Shown here: one piece after another, positions 44,363-56,176 of the stretch
Numbering within the stretch: position 1 is the stretch's first letter
Layout of the letters: the number at the start of each line of letters is the position of its first letter
From: Paralithodes platypus
Taxonomy: Eukaryota; Arthropoda; Malacostraca; Decapoda; Lithodidae
Assembly: GCA_032716605.1 (NCBI GenBank)
Contig: CM064502.1
Coordinates: 54,364,932 to 54,428,931 of the forward strand
Length of the DNA: 64,000 nt
Direction of reading: 5' to 3'
The notes under the pieces: model-generated
Databases searched by the model: none
What the model saw: the letters and a program-made list of their open reading frames with translations, nothing else
Told to the model about the DNA's origin: nothing
Made by a program: the position numbers and the translations under genes

Positions 44363-45640
44363 GGTTTGTAATACTTCAATGTATCTATTACAAGTCAAAT
44401 ATACTGTACAGTTCCGCTGCTTCCGCACATCATCAAGCCATACTAAGTCTACTACCGTACTAATAATATTAACCCATTACTGTAGTACCAACAGAATAGC
44501 GACAAAATAGGGGTAGGCCTAGTATAACTATAGATTTATCGCGCCATTTATTGGGGGAATCGCGCTTTTACAGTACCGTAAAGTGGGGTAACTTCGTACT
44601 GCGGTGATAACTTCGGACATCGGCGATAATAAGTAATTAGACATTGTCATTATATAATGGAAACGCTTTTTATTGTTTTTTTTGTGGGGTCCGTTTAGAG
44701 AAATGGCAAAGGGACAAAGGAAGAGCATGTAAAAGTCCTAGGAAACTGACATGAGTATTATGTACACTAACAAAATATTATATATATGACGAAAATATGT
44801 AAATTTTTCGCTACCCTGCCAAACTTCTATTGCCCTGAAGAAATTTGTTTGTATGAATGATGTTGTGACTGATATAATTTGTAGTAACATTACCAGAGAC
44901 AACATCCACCAAAGGAAATTTGTTACACTTGTATAACGCTCTAGCTAGAACACTATCATTTAGCCGATTGTTTAAAAAAAAAAAAAAAAAAAATTTAACT
45001 TCGGACATGGAACAAAACAATCTTTTGTTATTATTTGCCCTATGAAAATCATTCATAATACTTGTCGATCATTAACATGGTGGTAAAAGATCATATAATC
45101 ATTCTCTGAGTCCAAAAACCCATAAAAATATGATAATATGCTAACCGATTATGTATTTCGGATAATTCTGGATATATAATATATATAAATTAGGAGAGGC
45201 ATATATCTTGTCCACATTTTTTTTAATCTGCCTAAAGAAACACCAACAAATACGTTATACCTATAAAAATGCTCAAATTCATAAAAGTGTATATGCAGTG
45301 ATATAGTATATCTAGTTATACAACTATACATACCTATATATTTTCACTAGGCCTAGTTAATGTTCGAGTTATTGATTAGACAGCATTGGTTATTTTTCCT
45401 GCTCAATATTTTCTAAGAACATAAGAACATAAGAACATAAGAAAATGGGAGTCTGCAGAAAGCCGATTGGCCTAAGCAAGGCAGATCCCTGTCCCACACA
45501 ACCCCAAATCAATTACAAAGCCCAATTATAGGCTCAACACTCTAATACCCTGAGGATCATCTTACCAAAACGGTTAGAGATTAACGCAGGATTATGGGGG
45601 TCTGCAGAGCGCTGATTGGCCCAACCCGGCTGATCCCCCT

Positions 45641-46138
45641 TCACACCCAACCCTTCTCGTCCATATGCTTATCCAATTTTATCTTAAAGCTCCCTACAGT
45701 TTTAGATCCCACTATAGCACTTGGTAGTCCATTCCACCCATCTACAACTCTGTTACCAAACCAATATTTGCCTATATCTTTTCTGAAACGAAATTTATCT
45801 AATTTGAAACCATTGGTACGAGTTCTTTCGCTATCACTGAGCTTTAGTACATTTGTCATGTCCCCTTTGTTAATCCCACTAACCCACTTGAACACCTCTA
45901 TCATATCCCCTCTAACTCTGCGTCTCTCTAACGAATGTAAACCTAATTTTTTCAACCTTTCTTCATACGGAAGATTTCTAATATTATGGATCATTTTTGT
46001 CATTCTACGCTGTACTCTCTCCAATGAATCTATGTCCATTCTGTAATAAGGACACCAAAATTGGACAGCATAATCCATATGGGGTCTCACTAATGACAAG
46101 TAAAGTTTTAAGATAACATCAGCAGTTCTGTTACTCAC
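45641..46138 (-). pseudogene. CR1-like reverse transcriptase, C-terminal part
   Basis: VSNRTADVILKLYLSLVRPH, DYAVQFWCPYY, LERVQRRMTKMI, LHSLERRRVRGDMIEVFKW, WNGLPSAIV. Ends EKGWV-stop. The same domain recurs at 52564-53070. Confidence 0.87.
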
Positions 46139-46175
46139 ACTCCTAGAGATGAACCCGAGAATCCTGTTTGCCTTA

Positions 46176-47697
46176 TTACGAACGCCTATACACTGTTTTT
46201 CTAGGCTTCAAATCATTGCTAACAAACACACCTAGATCTTTCTCGCAGTCTGAATTTTCTAATTCTAAATTAGCTAGTTTATATTTAACATTTGTTTGCA
46301 TCTTCCCTATCTTTAATACCTTGCATTTGTCAATGTTAAACTTCATCTGCCAATTTACTGACCATTCATGTAAGGTATCTAGATCCCTTTGGAGGCACTC
46401 TATATCGCTATCTGAATCAATTGATCTCCCCATTTTAGTATCGTCTGCGAATTTACTTATCCTACTAGTTATACCTAAATCTAGGTCATTTATGTATATA
46501 AGAAACAACAGGGGACCTAATACCGATCCCTGGGGGACACCACTTTTGACTGCTCCCCACTCTGACTTGGTACCATTTATGCTGACTCTCTGTTTCCTAC
46601 CAATTAGCCATGACCTAATCCATCCCAACAACGCCCCACCTATTCCATGTGCCTCAACCTTTCTCATCAATCTCTCATGAGGGACTCTGTCGAAAGCTTT
46701 ACTGAAATCTAAATATATAATATCGTATGCCTTGTCATTATCTACTGCTTCATATACCTCTGAGAAAAAACTAAGCAAATTAGTAAGGCAAGAACGTCCC
46801 TGAGTGAATCCATGCTGAGAAGAATTGATTAAGTTAAATGTTTCTAAGTGGTTTCTCATTTTTCTAGCAATAATTGACTCTAGTAGCTTTCCTATGATTG
46901 AAGTGAGACTAATGGGATGGTAATTGGATGCTATTGATTTATCACCTTTTTTGAAAATCGGAACTACATTTGCAAGTTTCCAAGCTTCTGGAACTATACC
47001 TGTTTCTAATGAATTGTTAAAAAGAAATGTTAATGGGTAACTTAACTCATCTCTGCATTCTTTTAATACTCTGGCATATACCTCATCGGGGCCAGGCGAT
47101 TTCTGAGGTTTCAGTCTGTCAATTTCCTTAAGCACATCATTTCTACTTATAGTAACCGTACTTAACCTATTTTCTATACTATCGCTATATACCTTACGGA
47201 CTTCTGGGATCTGTGCCAAATTTTCATTAGTGAAAACGGATAGAAACTGACTATTTAATGTACTGCACATTTCTAAATCATTTTCTGTCATTTCTCCTAT
47301 CGAAGTTTTAAGGGGGCCTATTTTATCTCTAACTTTAGATTTATATAGCTGGTAAAAAGCCTTAGGGTTATTTTTTGAGTCATTGGCTATCCTGATTTCA
47401 TAATTTCTTTTGTCTGTCCTTATACATTTTTTAACCTCTCTTGATAGATTCTGATAGTAAGCAAGTAGGTGAATTTCGCCTTTCTTAATTTTTCGATATA
47501 TTCCTCTCTTTTTTCCTAGAAGGTCTAATAGTCTATTATTCATCCATTTGGGTTGGTTCTGTGTTGATCTAAATTTTCTTTTGGGGATATATTTATTTTG
47601 CGCATTGTGGAGTGAAGAAATAAAATTATTATATGTAGCTGTCAAATTATCCTGAGTTAAGACAGGTATCTGAGAGAGAGTATGTTCATTAGCGCAC
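46176..47697 (-). pseudogene. CR1-like reverse transcriptase, main part
   Basis: Open over 489 codons: QPKWMNNRLLDLLGKKRG, KSPGPDEVYARVLKE, HGFTQGRSCLTNLLSFF, YLDFSKAFDRVPHERL, GVPQGSVLGPLLFLIYIND, KFADDTKMG. A frameshift near 46185 leads into the C-terminal frame at 45641-46138. Few disruptions, so moderately young. Confidence 0.88.
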
Positions 47698-47699
47698 CT

Positions 47700-49350
47700 G
47701 GGTCCACTTACACTTACACTTAGTTACACTTAGTTGTATTCCGTCCGTTAGTGACACAGTTGAGCTGGGGCTCCACTGCGACCAGGCAGCTCCCTTTCTT
47801 CCACTCTCCATTCCAGAAGTCGGTTGGAGTTGGTGCTGGGGTATCCTGGTGTTGGTGGCCGGTCCGGTATTTTGGCCAGCCACATGTCCAAGTGTTTCTT
47901 GAAGGTGTCTGGAGACACCCCGGTTATGTTCCTGAGAGGGGCTGGTATACAGTTGAACAGTCTGGTTCCATTGTATGTAAAGCTGTGATGGATCAGGGAT
48001 TTGATTTTTTGTGTTGATCCCGGCGTAGTCCTCACATAGCACAGCCTCCCTCGCCTTTGGTGCTGAGTCTCTTGGATGTTTGGGTTTGGTACCTTTTTTT
48101 CCAAAATCTTCCAGACGTAGATGATGATGTATCTCTCCCTACGTCTTTGAAGTGAGTACAGCTGCAGCTCCTTAAGTCTCTCCCAGTAGTTAAAGTGTTG
48201 AAACCCATGGATTTTACTGGTGAATGTCCTCTGGGTGGCTTCAATTTCTGTTATTTCTCCTACTTTTTGGGGAGACCAGAGCTGGGAGCAGTACTCCAGT
48301 CGTGGTAGGACCAGTGACTTCCACAATGTTAGCATACACCTCTCATTTCTTGTGTGGAAGGTTCTCAGGATCCAGCCTGCTATTTGTTTTGCTGTTGTTG
48401 TGGCTTTGGTAATATGTTGGGAAAAAGTGGCGTCACTGCTCATATTTACTCCCAAGTCCTTCACTGTGTCCTTGGCGGTAATTTCTTGCTGTCCGCTTTT
48501 GTAGTTGGTGTCGTTTTGTAGTGCTCTCTTGTTCCCGTACCTTAGAAGCTCGAACTTGTCTCCGTTTAGGGCCATGTTGTTTTCTTCTGCCCACTTCAGG
48601 ATTTTGTCCAAGTCTTGTTGTAGTAGCTGAGCATCATGTTGTGAGGTGATTTTCTTCATGAGTCTGGTGTCGTCTGCAAACGATGTGGCTGTTGAGTGTT
48701 CCAGGTCCCTGTCGATGTCTCCTATCATGATGAGGAATAGGAGAGGTCCCAGTACTGATCCTTGTGGTACTCCGCTGATGACCCCACCTGCTTCTGATAG
48801 GCTTCCTTGAACCGTGACTCTTTGTTTTCTGTTGGTGATGAAGCTATGGAGCCATCTTCCAAGGTCTCCCCCTATTCCCAGTGATTTGAGTTTATGTAGA
48901 AGGATCCCATGGTCCACCTTGTCAAAAGCTTTGGCGAAATCTAGATATATGACGTCTACATTTTCTCCGTCTTGAATATCCTGTAGGATTTTGTCGTAGT
49001 GTGATAGTAGTTGTGAGAGGCAGGAGCGGCCTTTTCTAAAGCCATGTTGCCCCTCGTTGAACGCCTCATTATCTTCCAGGAAGCTGACCATCTTAGCTCT
49101 TATTGTTCTTTCTATGATTTTAATAAGGTGTGACGTCAGCACCACTGGTCTGTAATTTTTGGCTATGCCTTTACTACCCCCTTTGTGTATTGGTGTGACA
49201 ATGCCTTCTTTTAGGGATTGTGGTACATATCCAGTTTGGAGGGACTTGCTCCACAGCAGTTTTAGAGGCAGGGCTAGCTGATGTTTGCAGTTTTTTAGCA
49301 GTTGGGCATGAAAGCCGTCTGGTCCTGCTGCAGAGTTTGGTCCAATCTTA
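47700..49350 (-). mobile_element. Second CR1-like LINE, 5'-truncated, nested
   Basis: Inserted in the CR1-like element between its endonuclease and reverse transcriptase. The 3' end is a short AAGTG-type repeat near 47710. A nearly uninterrupted frame (about 47748-49345) reads NSAAGPDGFHAQLLKN, HGFRKGRSCLSQLLSHYD, YLDFAKAFDKVDHGILL, GVPQGSVLGPLLFLIMIGD, SFADDTRLMKK and ends RSGAPAQLCH-stop. A distinct family from its host, as tail, spacing and sequence differ. No clear target duplication. Confidence 0.87.
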
Positions 49351-50285
49351 ATAGTTTAACCATAGGATCGACTCTTAAGGCTCGTCTTAATCCACCATAA
49401 TTGGCTTTTCTGAAATCTGGGATAAGTGTCGTATTCTCTTTAGCCTTTCCTGTCCATTGTATGTTAAAATAAATTGATTTATGATCACTATTTCCTAGTT
49501 GGTCTCCTATCTCTACATTATTTATCATTTGTTCATTATTACTGAGAACTAAATCGAGGATATTATTACCTCTAGTAGGCGAGTCTATGAATTGAAATAA
49601 AAAACTATCCTGTACCGCCTCAATAAACTCTTTTGAATCTGAGTCGCCGTATTGATGCTGCCAATCAATATTCGGAAAATTAAAATCCCCCATAATACAC
49701 ACATTGCTAAACCTTGATGCTATTTTCACTTCCTGCCATAAAGCTGTACCTTCGTTTCTACTCATATTTGGTGGTCTATAAATAACTCCAATAATTATGG
49801 TCTCACTACCTTCGCTAACCTCAACCCAAACACTTTCGTTATCAGTATTTAGTCTAATACCTGATTTAATACAACTTTTTAAAGAACTCCTGACAAACAC
49901 TGCTATTCCGCCGCCCCTCCTACTTGTTCGGTCGCGTTTAAACATAACTATATCCTGGTATATGGAATTCTGCTAAAAAATGTCTTGATTCTGTATTAAT
50001 CCATGTTTCAGTCAGTGCTATAATGTCTATATTTTCGTTGCTAACAAGTGCTCTAAGTTCATCCATTTTGTTACATAAACTCCTACAGTTTGTATAATAT
50101 AATCGCAATGAATTTATTTTACTGGTATCGGATTTACCTTTATTTCTAACTGAATTCCCATCTTCTGTTACACCTTTAATATTTCTACTAGCAGTACAAT
50201 TAAAATCCTGTGACTGATATTTTCTATTCCTATCTGATGTACCAGTACGGCAATTTACCCTATCTAGACAATTATTCTTACTCAT
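49350..50285 (-). pseudogene. CR1 AP endonuclease, frameshifted
   Basis: Two overlapping frames: 49938-50285 (RLYYTNCRSLCNKMDELRAL, IIALTETWIN) and 49350-49945 (GGGIAVFVRSSLK, IIIGVIYRPPN, VCIMGDFNFPNIDW, NILDLVLSN, LGNSDHKSIYF). The catalytic blocks are present; one frameshift near 49940. Confidence 0.85.
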
Positions 50286-50302
50286 ATTCTCAGGCTTTAT
50301 TT

Positions 50303-50680
50303 TCAGCGAAACCCCGCGACAATCCTATCTATTGACCTAGCTAAATTTGCCACCCCTAGCCGAGAAAGATGAACCCCGTCCTGTGCGTACAACTGATTTT
50401 TACCATAGAAACGGGTCCAGTTATCAAGGAATGGTATTGCATTTGCATTACAGTATTTTTCCAGCCGACAATTGATACCAATTGCCCTAGATGACCATTC
50501 CTTGCTGACCCCTCTCCGTGGCAAGATACTGTGTACTACAGGTATGCCTCCCTTCCTCCTAACTTTATCTAACACCTCCCTGTACTGCCGAAGCAGTACT
50601 TCCGTCCTACCTTTACCAACATCATTGCTCCCTGTACTGAGACAGGTGAGCTCAATGCCTAATGAGAACAGATCCAAACA
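50303..50680 (-). pseudogene. CR1 ORF1 SGNH/GDSL-type esterase, 5'-truncated
   Basis: TCLSTGSNDVGKG carries the G-x-N-D block, and AQDGVHLSRLG the catalytic D-x-x-H block; the GDS nucleophile block is missing because the copy is truncated. SGNH esterases in CR1 ORF1 are a known accessory of this clade. The frame is otherwise open to a stop at 50303. Confidence 0.8.
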
Positions 50681-51583
50681 GAATATATGTTAAACATCGT
50701 ATATATCCCCCTCCTATACTGATTATACAGGCCTAAAAGTATTGACTGTGCATTTTCCACTTAAACATCGGACAGGAATAAGCAGCAATAATAAAATATT
50801 CATATAAAATAGTAGGAGCCGAAAAATGAATGAAATAAGGCCACGAACGTCCGTCCGAAGTTCTCCTCCGTTTGTCCGGAGTTATCCCAGCTTTCTTGGC
50901 AATCATTTTCCATAAGAAATCACCTATGTCCGAAGTTATCCATACATGTCCGAAGTTTTCAACTTTTCAAGCAAACTTCGGACATCATTTAGGATAAGGA
51001 TAGCTCTCTTATTATGGGGGATAATTTTAGGAGGCTTCCTGGATTACGGCGCACTATCACCATACATCACTTGACCTAGTTAAATCTCTATAATGTGTTT
51101 ACACTCAGGAGCAATTGTTAAAAAACATCGAAAAATGTCCGAAGTAACCCCATTTTACGGTAGGTAAGGGAAATTGTGGGGAGGCCATGCACGCTTCTAA
51201 AATGTACAAATATTATACAGTATTAGATTAGATTAACCTAACCTAACCCTAATATAGGCTAATATAATATTGTTTTTGTGAGTAACGTTCAAGCCATTTA
51301 TTGGGTGAATCGCACTCACCGCATCTTTCAAAACAAGAAGAAAAGGACCCAGGTCGAAGGATTCATTGGGTGCAATGCTTTGTTTACGTTCGGGACATTA
51401 TTTTCGTGTTATTTTTCGGTGTAATCGGGTTTTTTCAAGTGTCGTTAACGAAATTCCTCCATGTGGACTATAATGAGAAATATATGGCGAGTCTATTGGT
51501 CCCTATTTTCCCTAATAAATTATTTCTAATGAATATTATCATTTAATTTAAGGGATAAGAATAGCAAAATAGACAAAATTAGG

Positions 51584-51787
51584 GCAAGATTAGGAGTAGT
51601 GGGCGTACCACTACCAACATACATCATAACTCATCTATAAAACATTAACCTAACCAAACAACCTAACCTAACCTAACCTAACCTAACCTAGTATTCATGT
51701 AGTACTAGGTTAGGTTAGGTTAATGTTTTATAGATGATTTATGCTGTATGTCGGTAGTGGTACGCCCACTACTCCTAATCTTACCAA
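51584..51787. repeat. Inverted repeat with CCTAA/TTAGG tracts
   Basis: Left arm GATTAGGAGTAGTGGGCGTA...AACATTAACC and right arm its complement, enclosing five CCTAA units and three TTAGG units around GTATTCATGTAGTAC. Probably a foldback MITE that carries the telomere-like motif. Confidence 0.8.
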
Positions 51788-51794
51788 ATTGAGG

Positions 51795-52369
51795 GACCCA
51801 AGTGATGTAAAAGGAGGAGGATTAATGGTAATTTATAAAGATACCGGTAATGAAGCATAGAAGTGAAAGCAATAAAGACAAATTCACCTGATATATTACA
51901 TAACAAAATTAGAATTCATGGTTATGAATTCTCACTCATATTAATATACATGTCAGTAAATGACAAGGAAAGAAACATTATAATAAAAAATTAAGTGTCA
52001 AATATCTTAAAAGATATCAACATGGATCCTTACATGGTATTAGGAGACATGAATGCACATGTAGGTTTTTTAGGAGAACAAAAGATTGACACAAATGGCC
52101 AAATAATACTAAACTTACAGGAGGAATTTAACTTAATCATGTTGAACGATAGTGATGATCGAATTGGTACGTATACTTGGACTGAGAGAGGGATGAAAAG
52201 TGTAATAGACTATGCACTCTTAAATAGAGAAATGTTTAATATATTTGAAAAAATTCTTATAGATGAAGAAAAGTTGATATATGATCTGTCAGACCACAAC
52301 TTAATAATCATAGATTTTAAGATAAAAAAGAATGCGGGGTTTCTATATAGTAAGAGTAAATGGACAAAC
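51795..52369 (+). pseudogene. AT-rich LINE, piece 1 (endonuclease)
   Basis: Reads YMVLGDMNAHVG, GTYTWTERGMKSVIDYALLN and LSDHNLIIIDFK, an AP-type endonuclease; upstream KGGGLMVIYKD and SLILIYMSVND fit its N-terminal half with frameshifts. It is cut at about 52370 by a CR1 fragment. Base composition is much more AT-rich than in the other LINEs. Confidence 0.75.
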
Positions 52370-53271
52370 ATAAGAACATAAGAAAATGGGAGTCTGCAGA
52401 AAGCCGATTGGCCTACATAAGGCAGATCCCTGTCACACCCAACCCTAATTATAAGGCCTAATTATAAGCCCAGCTTAAAAACACCATTAGGACTGACCTC
52501 ACCGAAACGGTCAGAGGTCAGAAAGACGGGGGTCTGCAGAGCCCCACACCTGACAGATCCGCTTCACACCCAACCCATCTCGCCCATATGCCTATCTAAT
52601 TTTATCTTAAACCTCCCTATCGTTCTTGATCCCACAATAACACTTGGCAGCCTATTCCACCTATCCACAACTCTGTTACCAAACCAATATTTGCCTATAT
52701 CTTTCTTGAAACAAAAAAATTCTAATTTGAAACCATTTGTTGGAGTTCTTTCGCTATCACTGAGCTTTAGTAGGCCTACATTTTTCATGTCCCCTTTATT
52801 AATCCCACTAACCCACTTGAACATCTCTATCATGTCCCCTCTAACTCTGCGTCTCTCTAACGAATGGAAGCCTGATTTCTTCAACCTTTCTTCATACGGA
52901 AGATTTCTAATATTAAAATGGATAATTTTTGTCATTCTACGTTGTACTCTCTCCAATGAATCTATGTCCATTCTGTAATAAGGACACCAAAATTGAACAG
53001 CATAATCCATATGGGGTCTCACTAATGACAAGTAAAGTTTTAAGATAACATCAGCAGTTCTGTTACTCACACTCCTATTTTATCTCGTATTTTGGTTGTG
53101 TATGACTGGAAGAACCCCTTTGGATTAGATTTGGATTCCCTAGCAATTTGTATCTCGTAATTTCGCTTGGCTTTTCTAATATCAGTTTTAACTTTTCGGC
53201 TAAGATTGACATAATATTGTCTTGAATGTTCTTCACCCCTCTTTAGTTTTCTATATACAGTACTCCTTTCT
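52370..53271 (-). mobile_element. CR1-like deletion derivative
   Basis: Ends in ATAAGAAC units at the 3' side. Contains the C-terminal domain (52564-53070) fused directly to an upstream linker (53067-53240: RQYYVNLSRKVKTDI, SNPKGFFQSY, KIRDKIG). The whole catalytic core between RDKIG and SNRTADV is missing, when compared with the copy at 45.4-50.7 kb. It splits the AT-rich LINE. Confidence 0.82.
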
Positions 53272-53362
53272 TTAAGGGGAGGCAGACCGTTTTTCTGGAC
53301 CCCCTTCTCCCTAATGTTTAGCCCCACTAGTTTTGAGATTATAAGACGTTCGGCCCATAAGT
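53272..53362 (+). mobile_element. MITE family B, terminal part
   Basis: TTAAGGGGAGGCAGACC followed by the family B left half, 90 bp only. Confidence 0.65.
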
Positions 53363-53836
53363 TACCTGCAATTCAGCGATGTAAATATAAGAAAGTATGT
53401 GGATGAAGTTACTGAAGTAGAGGAAGAATTAGAGAACTTAGATGATAATAACATAAAAATAGAGAATATAGATGAGAAAATAATGAATCTAGCAGATAAA
53501 AACATGAGAAAAACATGAAGACTTAAAACAAATACCAGTAATGGGGACACAAAAAGTGAACCCATATGGATAAACAAAAATATTAGGGAAGAAATTAAGC
53601 TTAGGAAGACATACAACAGAATGAAGAGAAATGAACCCGATGGGAATAAAAAGGAAATTTTAAACAATAAATACTTGACGCAAAAATACAAAGTACAAGA
53701 TCTTATACGTAAAGCAAAACGAGAAAATTAAATAAAAATTACATGTGAAATTAAAAGAGACAAGGGAAATACAAAATTATGGGAGAATATAAATAAATTA
53801 AGGGGTAAAAATACGAAGTCCAAAAAAGAAGTTATC
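53363..53836 (+). pseudogene. AT-rich LINE, piece 2 (linker region)
   Basis: Reads DVNIRKYVDEVTEVEEEL, then EPIWINKNIREEIKLRKTYN and KVQDLIRKAKREN, the helical linker between LINE endonuclease and reverse transcriptase. It ends KSKKEV, at which the RTE-like LINE is inserted. Confidence 0.72.
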
Positions 53837-53851
53837 TATCTATCTATCTAT

Positions 53852-56176
53852 CTATTGCCTGACGCCGTGATCCCCGAAGGGGTGGCCACGAACGAACCGC
53901 CCCCATGCACCTCTGTCCCCAGTCAGTCGACGCCCCTCCCCCCAACCAGCACCGCCTTCGTTCATGTAGTTCCTCACTCCATCCTTCCACCTCATATTCG
54001 GTCTACCTCTCCCCCTCTGTCCCTCCACCTCGCTCTCGTACACCCTCTTAGTCATTCTCTCGCTTTCCATACGTTCCATATGGCCGAACCATCTCAAGTT
54101 GTTCCTTTTCACACTTTCCAGCACATCTACCTCCACACCACACCTCCTTCTTACTTCCTCATTAGTCTGTCTATCCCTCCATGTAACTCCGCACGCACTC
54201 CTTAAGTAATTCATTTCCACTGCTCTCACTCTTGGTCTGAGTCTCTCAACCAACGTCCATGCTTCGCTTCCGTAAGTCAGTGTCGGGATTACCACACTGT
54301 CATGCAAGGACTTCTTCACTTCCATACTGACCACCCTATTTCTTGTTACTGCTTTTAGCGTTCCTACAACCCTCTTCCCCTGTTGTACCCTCTCCCGCAC
54401 CTCTTCATCCATAGTCCCATCTTTACTCAACACACTGCCCAGATACTTAAAAGAGTTGACGATCTCCATAGCCTGACCGTTCAGCTTCACCTCACACTCT
54501 GTGACTTCACCCCTTTCGAAGACCATAACCTTGCTCTTCCCCGTATTTACCTTCAAATTCCGTTTTTCGCACACTGTTCCAAACTCATTTACCAGACCCT
54601 GCAACTCCCATTCATTATCACTCATCAGAACTGTATCATCCGCAAACAGCAGTATAGGTAGCTTCCACTCAATTCCCTCCCTTTTCAGCGATACACCAAC
54701 ATCCACTGCTCTTGATAGTATTTCTTTCATAACTCCATCCATATATACAGTAAACAACCACGGGGACATCACACACCCCTGTTTCAAACCAACATTCAGG
54801 TCAAAGAACTCGCTCTGCTCACTCTCCACACGTACTGCCGCCTTTGCACCCTCATACATGCTCTTCACTGCTTTCAGCAACTTGCCCTCTACTCCGTATA
54901 TTCTAAGTACTTTCCACAAACCTACTCTATCCACTCTGTCATAGGCCTTCTCCAAGTCCATAAAGGCAACATACACCTTTTGTTTCTTCTCCAGATACTT
55001 CTCCACAACACAATTCAGGGTAAAAATCTGATCTACACATCCTCTTCCCTTCCTAAAACCTCCCTGCTCGTCGCCTATCCATTTCTCCGTTCTCACTCTC
55101 ACTCTCTCAATCACTACCCTACTGTATACCTTCCCTACTACGCTTAGAAGACATATTCCTCGGTGGTTACCACACACTCCTCTTTCCCCTTTGCCCTTAT
55201 ATAGGGGGACTATTATGCCAGTCTTCCAGTCATCGGGTGCACTCCCCTTCTCCCATGCTAGTTTGCACATTTTCCATACCCATTCTATCACTATCTCACC
55301 ACCATACCTCAACATTTCCCCACACACTCCATCTGTTCCTGGTGCTTTCCCCAACTTCACTCTTTTCATGGCTTCCCACACTTCTGACCTCCTGATCCCC
55401 ACCTCCTCCTCCACTACTTCTCTTCTTCTCCCTCCCATACCATATCCAGCTATGTTTGCTGGCTCTTCATTCCTTTCATTTAGCAACTCACTGAAGTACT
55501 CCCTCCATCTTTCGACTCTCTCTTGCTTCTCGGCTAGCATTATCCCATTCTTATCTTTCACACCCTTACTGTTTCCCTTGCTACCTTCCCTAACTTTCTT
55601 GACTTCTTTCCAGAACAGTTTCTTACTCTCCCTCCATTTTACACTCAGATTCCTTCCAAATTCCTCATCTACTCTTCTCTTACTTTCCTTCACTACTCTC
55701 TTCACCACCCTCTTACTCTCCACGTACCTCGCTCGTTTCTGTCTCTCGGAATCTTCATTCCCTCTACTACCCAACCACTCTCTATATGCTTTCTTCTTTT
55801 CTTCCACAGCTATTCTTACCTCTTCTGTCCACCATGCTGTACCTTTCACTCCCCTCCCTCTTCTCCTCACTCCACACACCTCCTCACATGCTGCACAGAT
55901 CTCATCCTTAAACACCTTGCTCATCTCCTCCACTTCCTCCATAACTTCCAGGTCGAACCCACCTAGTCGTCTTTCCACTGCTCTCCTGTACTCCTCCCTG
56001 ACTTCCTCCTCCTGCAACCTCTCCACCCTCCTCACCATTCCACCCTCCTCTCGCCTCCCTCCCGCTCTCCTCACCCACTTCTTTTGTATCCTAACCTTAG
56101 CTACCACTACATAATGATCAGACAGACCCCCTCCAATACCCCTATACACCCTAGCATCCATCACAGATTTCTTCAT
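53852..56176 (-). CDS. Reverse transcriptase of the RTE-like LINE
   Basis: An open frame of 774 codons. Linker region with WWTEEVRIAVEEKKKAY, then GKAPGTDGVCGEMLRY, WKTGIIVPLYKGKGERG, GGFRKGRGCVDQIF, AFMDLEKAYDRVDRVG, VGLKQGCVMSPWLFTVYMDG, LLFADDTVLMSD, then FKYLGSVLSKDG, WFGHMERMES and GRGRPNMRWKDG. All catalytic motifs are intact. It ends GVRQ then TAG, which is the start of the (ATAG)n tail. A possibly competent reverse transcriptase, but the endonuclease upstream is broken. Confidence 0.9.
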   Translation of the reverse strand: MKKSVMDARVYRGIGGGLSDHYVVVAKVRIQKKWVRRAGGRREEGGMVRRVERLQEEEVREEYRRAVERRLGGFDLEVMEEVEEMSKVFKDEICAACEEVCGVRRRGRGVKGTAWWTEEVRIAVEEKKKAYREWLGSRGNEDSERQKRARYVESKRVVKRVVKESKRRVDEEFGRNLSVKWRESKKLFWKEVKKVREGSKGNSKGVKDKNGIMLAEKQERVERWREYFSELLNERNEEPANIAGYGMGGRRREVVEEEVGIRRSEVWEAMKRVKLGKAPGTDGVCGEMLRYGGEIVIEWVWKMCKLAWEKGSAPDDWKTGIIVPLYKGKGERGVCGNHRGICLLSVVGKVYSRVVIERVRVRTEKWIGDEQGGFRKGRGCVDQIFTLNCVVEKYLEKKQKVYVAFMDLEKAYDRVDRVGLWKVLRIYGVEGKLLKAVKSMYEGAKAAVRVESEQSEFFDLNVGLKQGCVMSPWLFTVYMDGVMKEILSRAVDVGVSLKREGIEWKLPILLFADDTVLMSDNEWELQGLVNEFGTVCEKRNLKVNTGKSKVMVFERGEVTECEVKLNGQAMEIVNSFKYLGSVLSKDGTMDEEVRERVQQGKRVVGTLKAVTRNRVVSMEVKKSLHDSVVIPTLTYGSEAWTLVERLRPRVRAVEMNYLRSACGVTWRDRQTNEEVRRRCGVEVDVLESVKRNNLRWFGHMERMESERMTKRVYESEVEGQRGRGRPNMRWKDGVRNYMNEGGAGWGEGRRLTGDRGAWGRFVRGHPFGDHGVRQ

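Larger units (their letters stand above)
45413..50690 (-). mobile_element. CR1-like LINE with SGNH esterase, interrupted
   Basis: Minus strand. The 3' terminus is an array of the 8-mer ATAAGAAC (45413-45440), a CR1-type ending. From the 5' side: SGNH hydrolase (50303-50680), AP endonuclease (49350-50285), a second LINE inserted at about 47700-49350, reverse transcriptase (46176-47697) and the C-terminal part (45641-46138). The 5' end is truncated inside the esterase. Confidence 0.87.
44574..51162. mobile_element. TIR-bounded element carrying nested LINEs
   Basis: The left end TACCGTAAAGTGGGGTAACT and the right end, complement TACCGTAAAATGGGGTTACT, form terminal inverted repeats 6.6 kb apart. 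Subterminally, the decamer AACTTCGGAC or its complement recurs at least eight times (44615-45010 and 50870-51150), as transposase-binding arrays do. Without the LINE insertion (45413-50690) the element is about 1.3 kb, with no transposase visible. TIR class not assigned. Confidence 0.75.

Noticed and set aside
51301..51546. Small membrane protein of 81 residues
   Set aside because: No homology recognised, AT-rich context and adjacent repeats; a chance frame is more likely.
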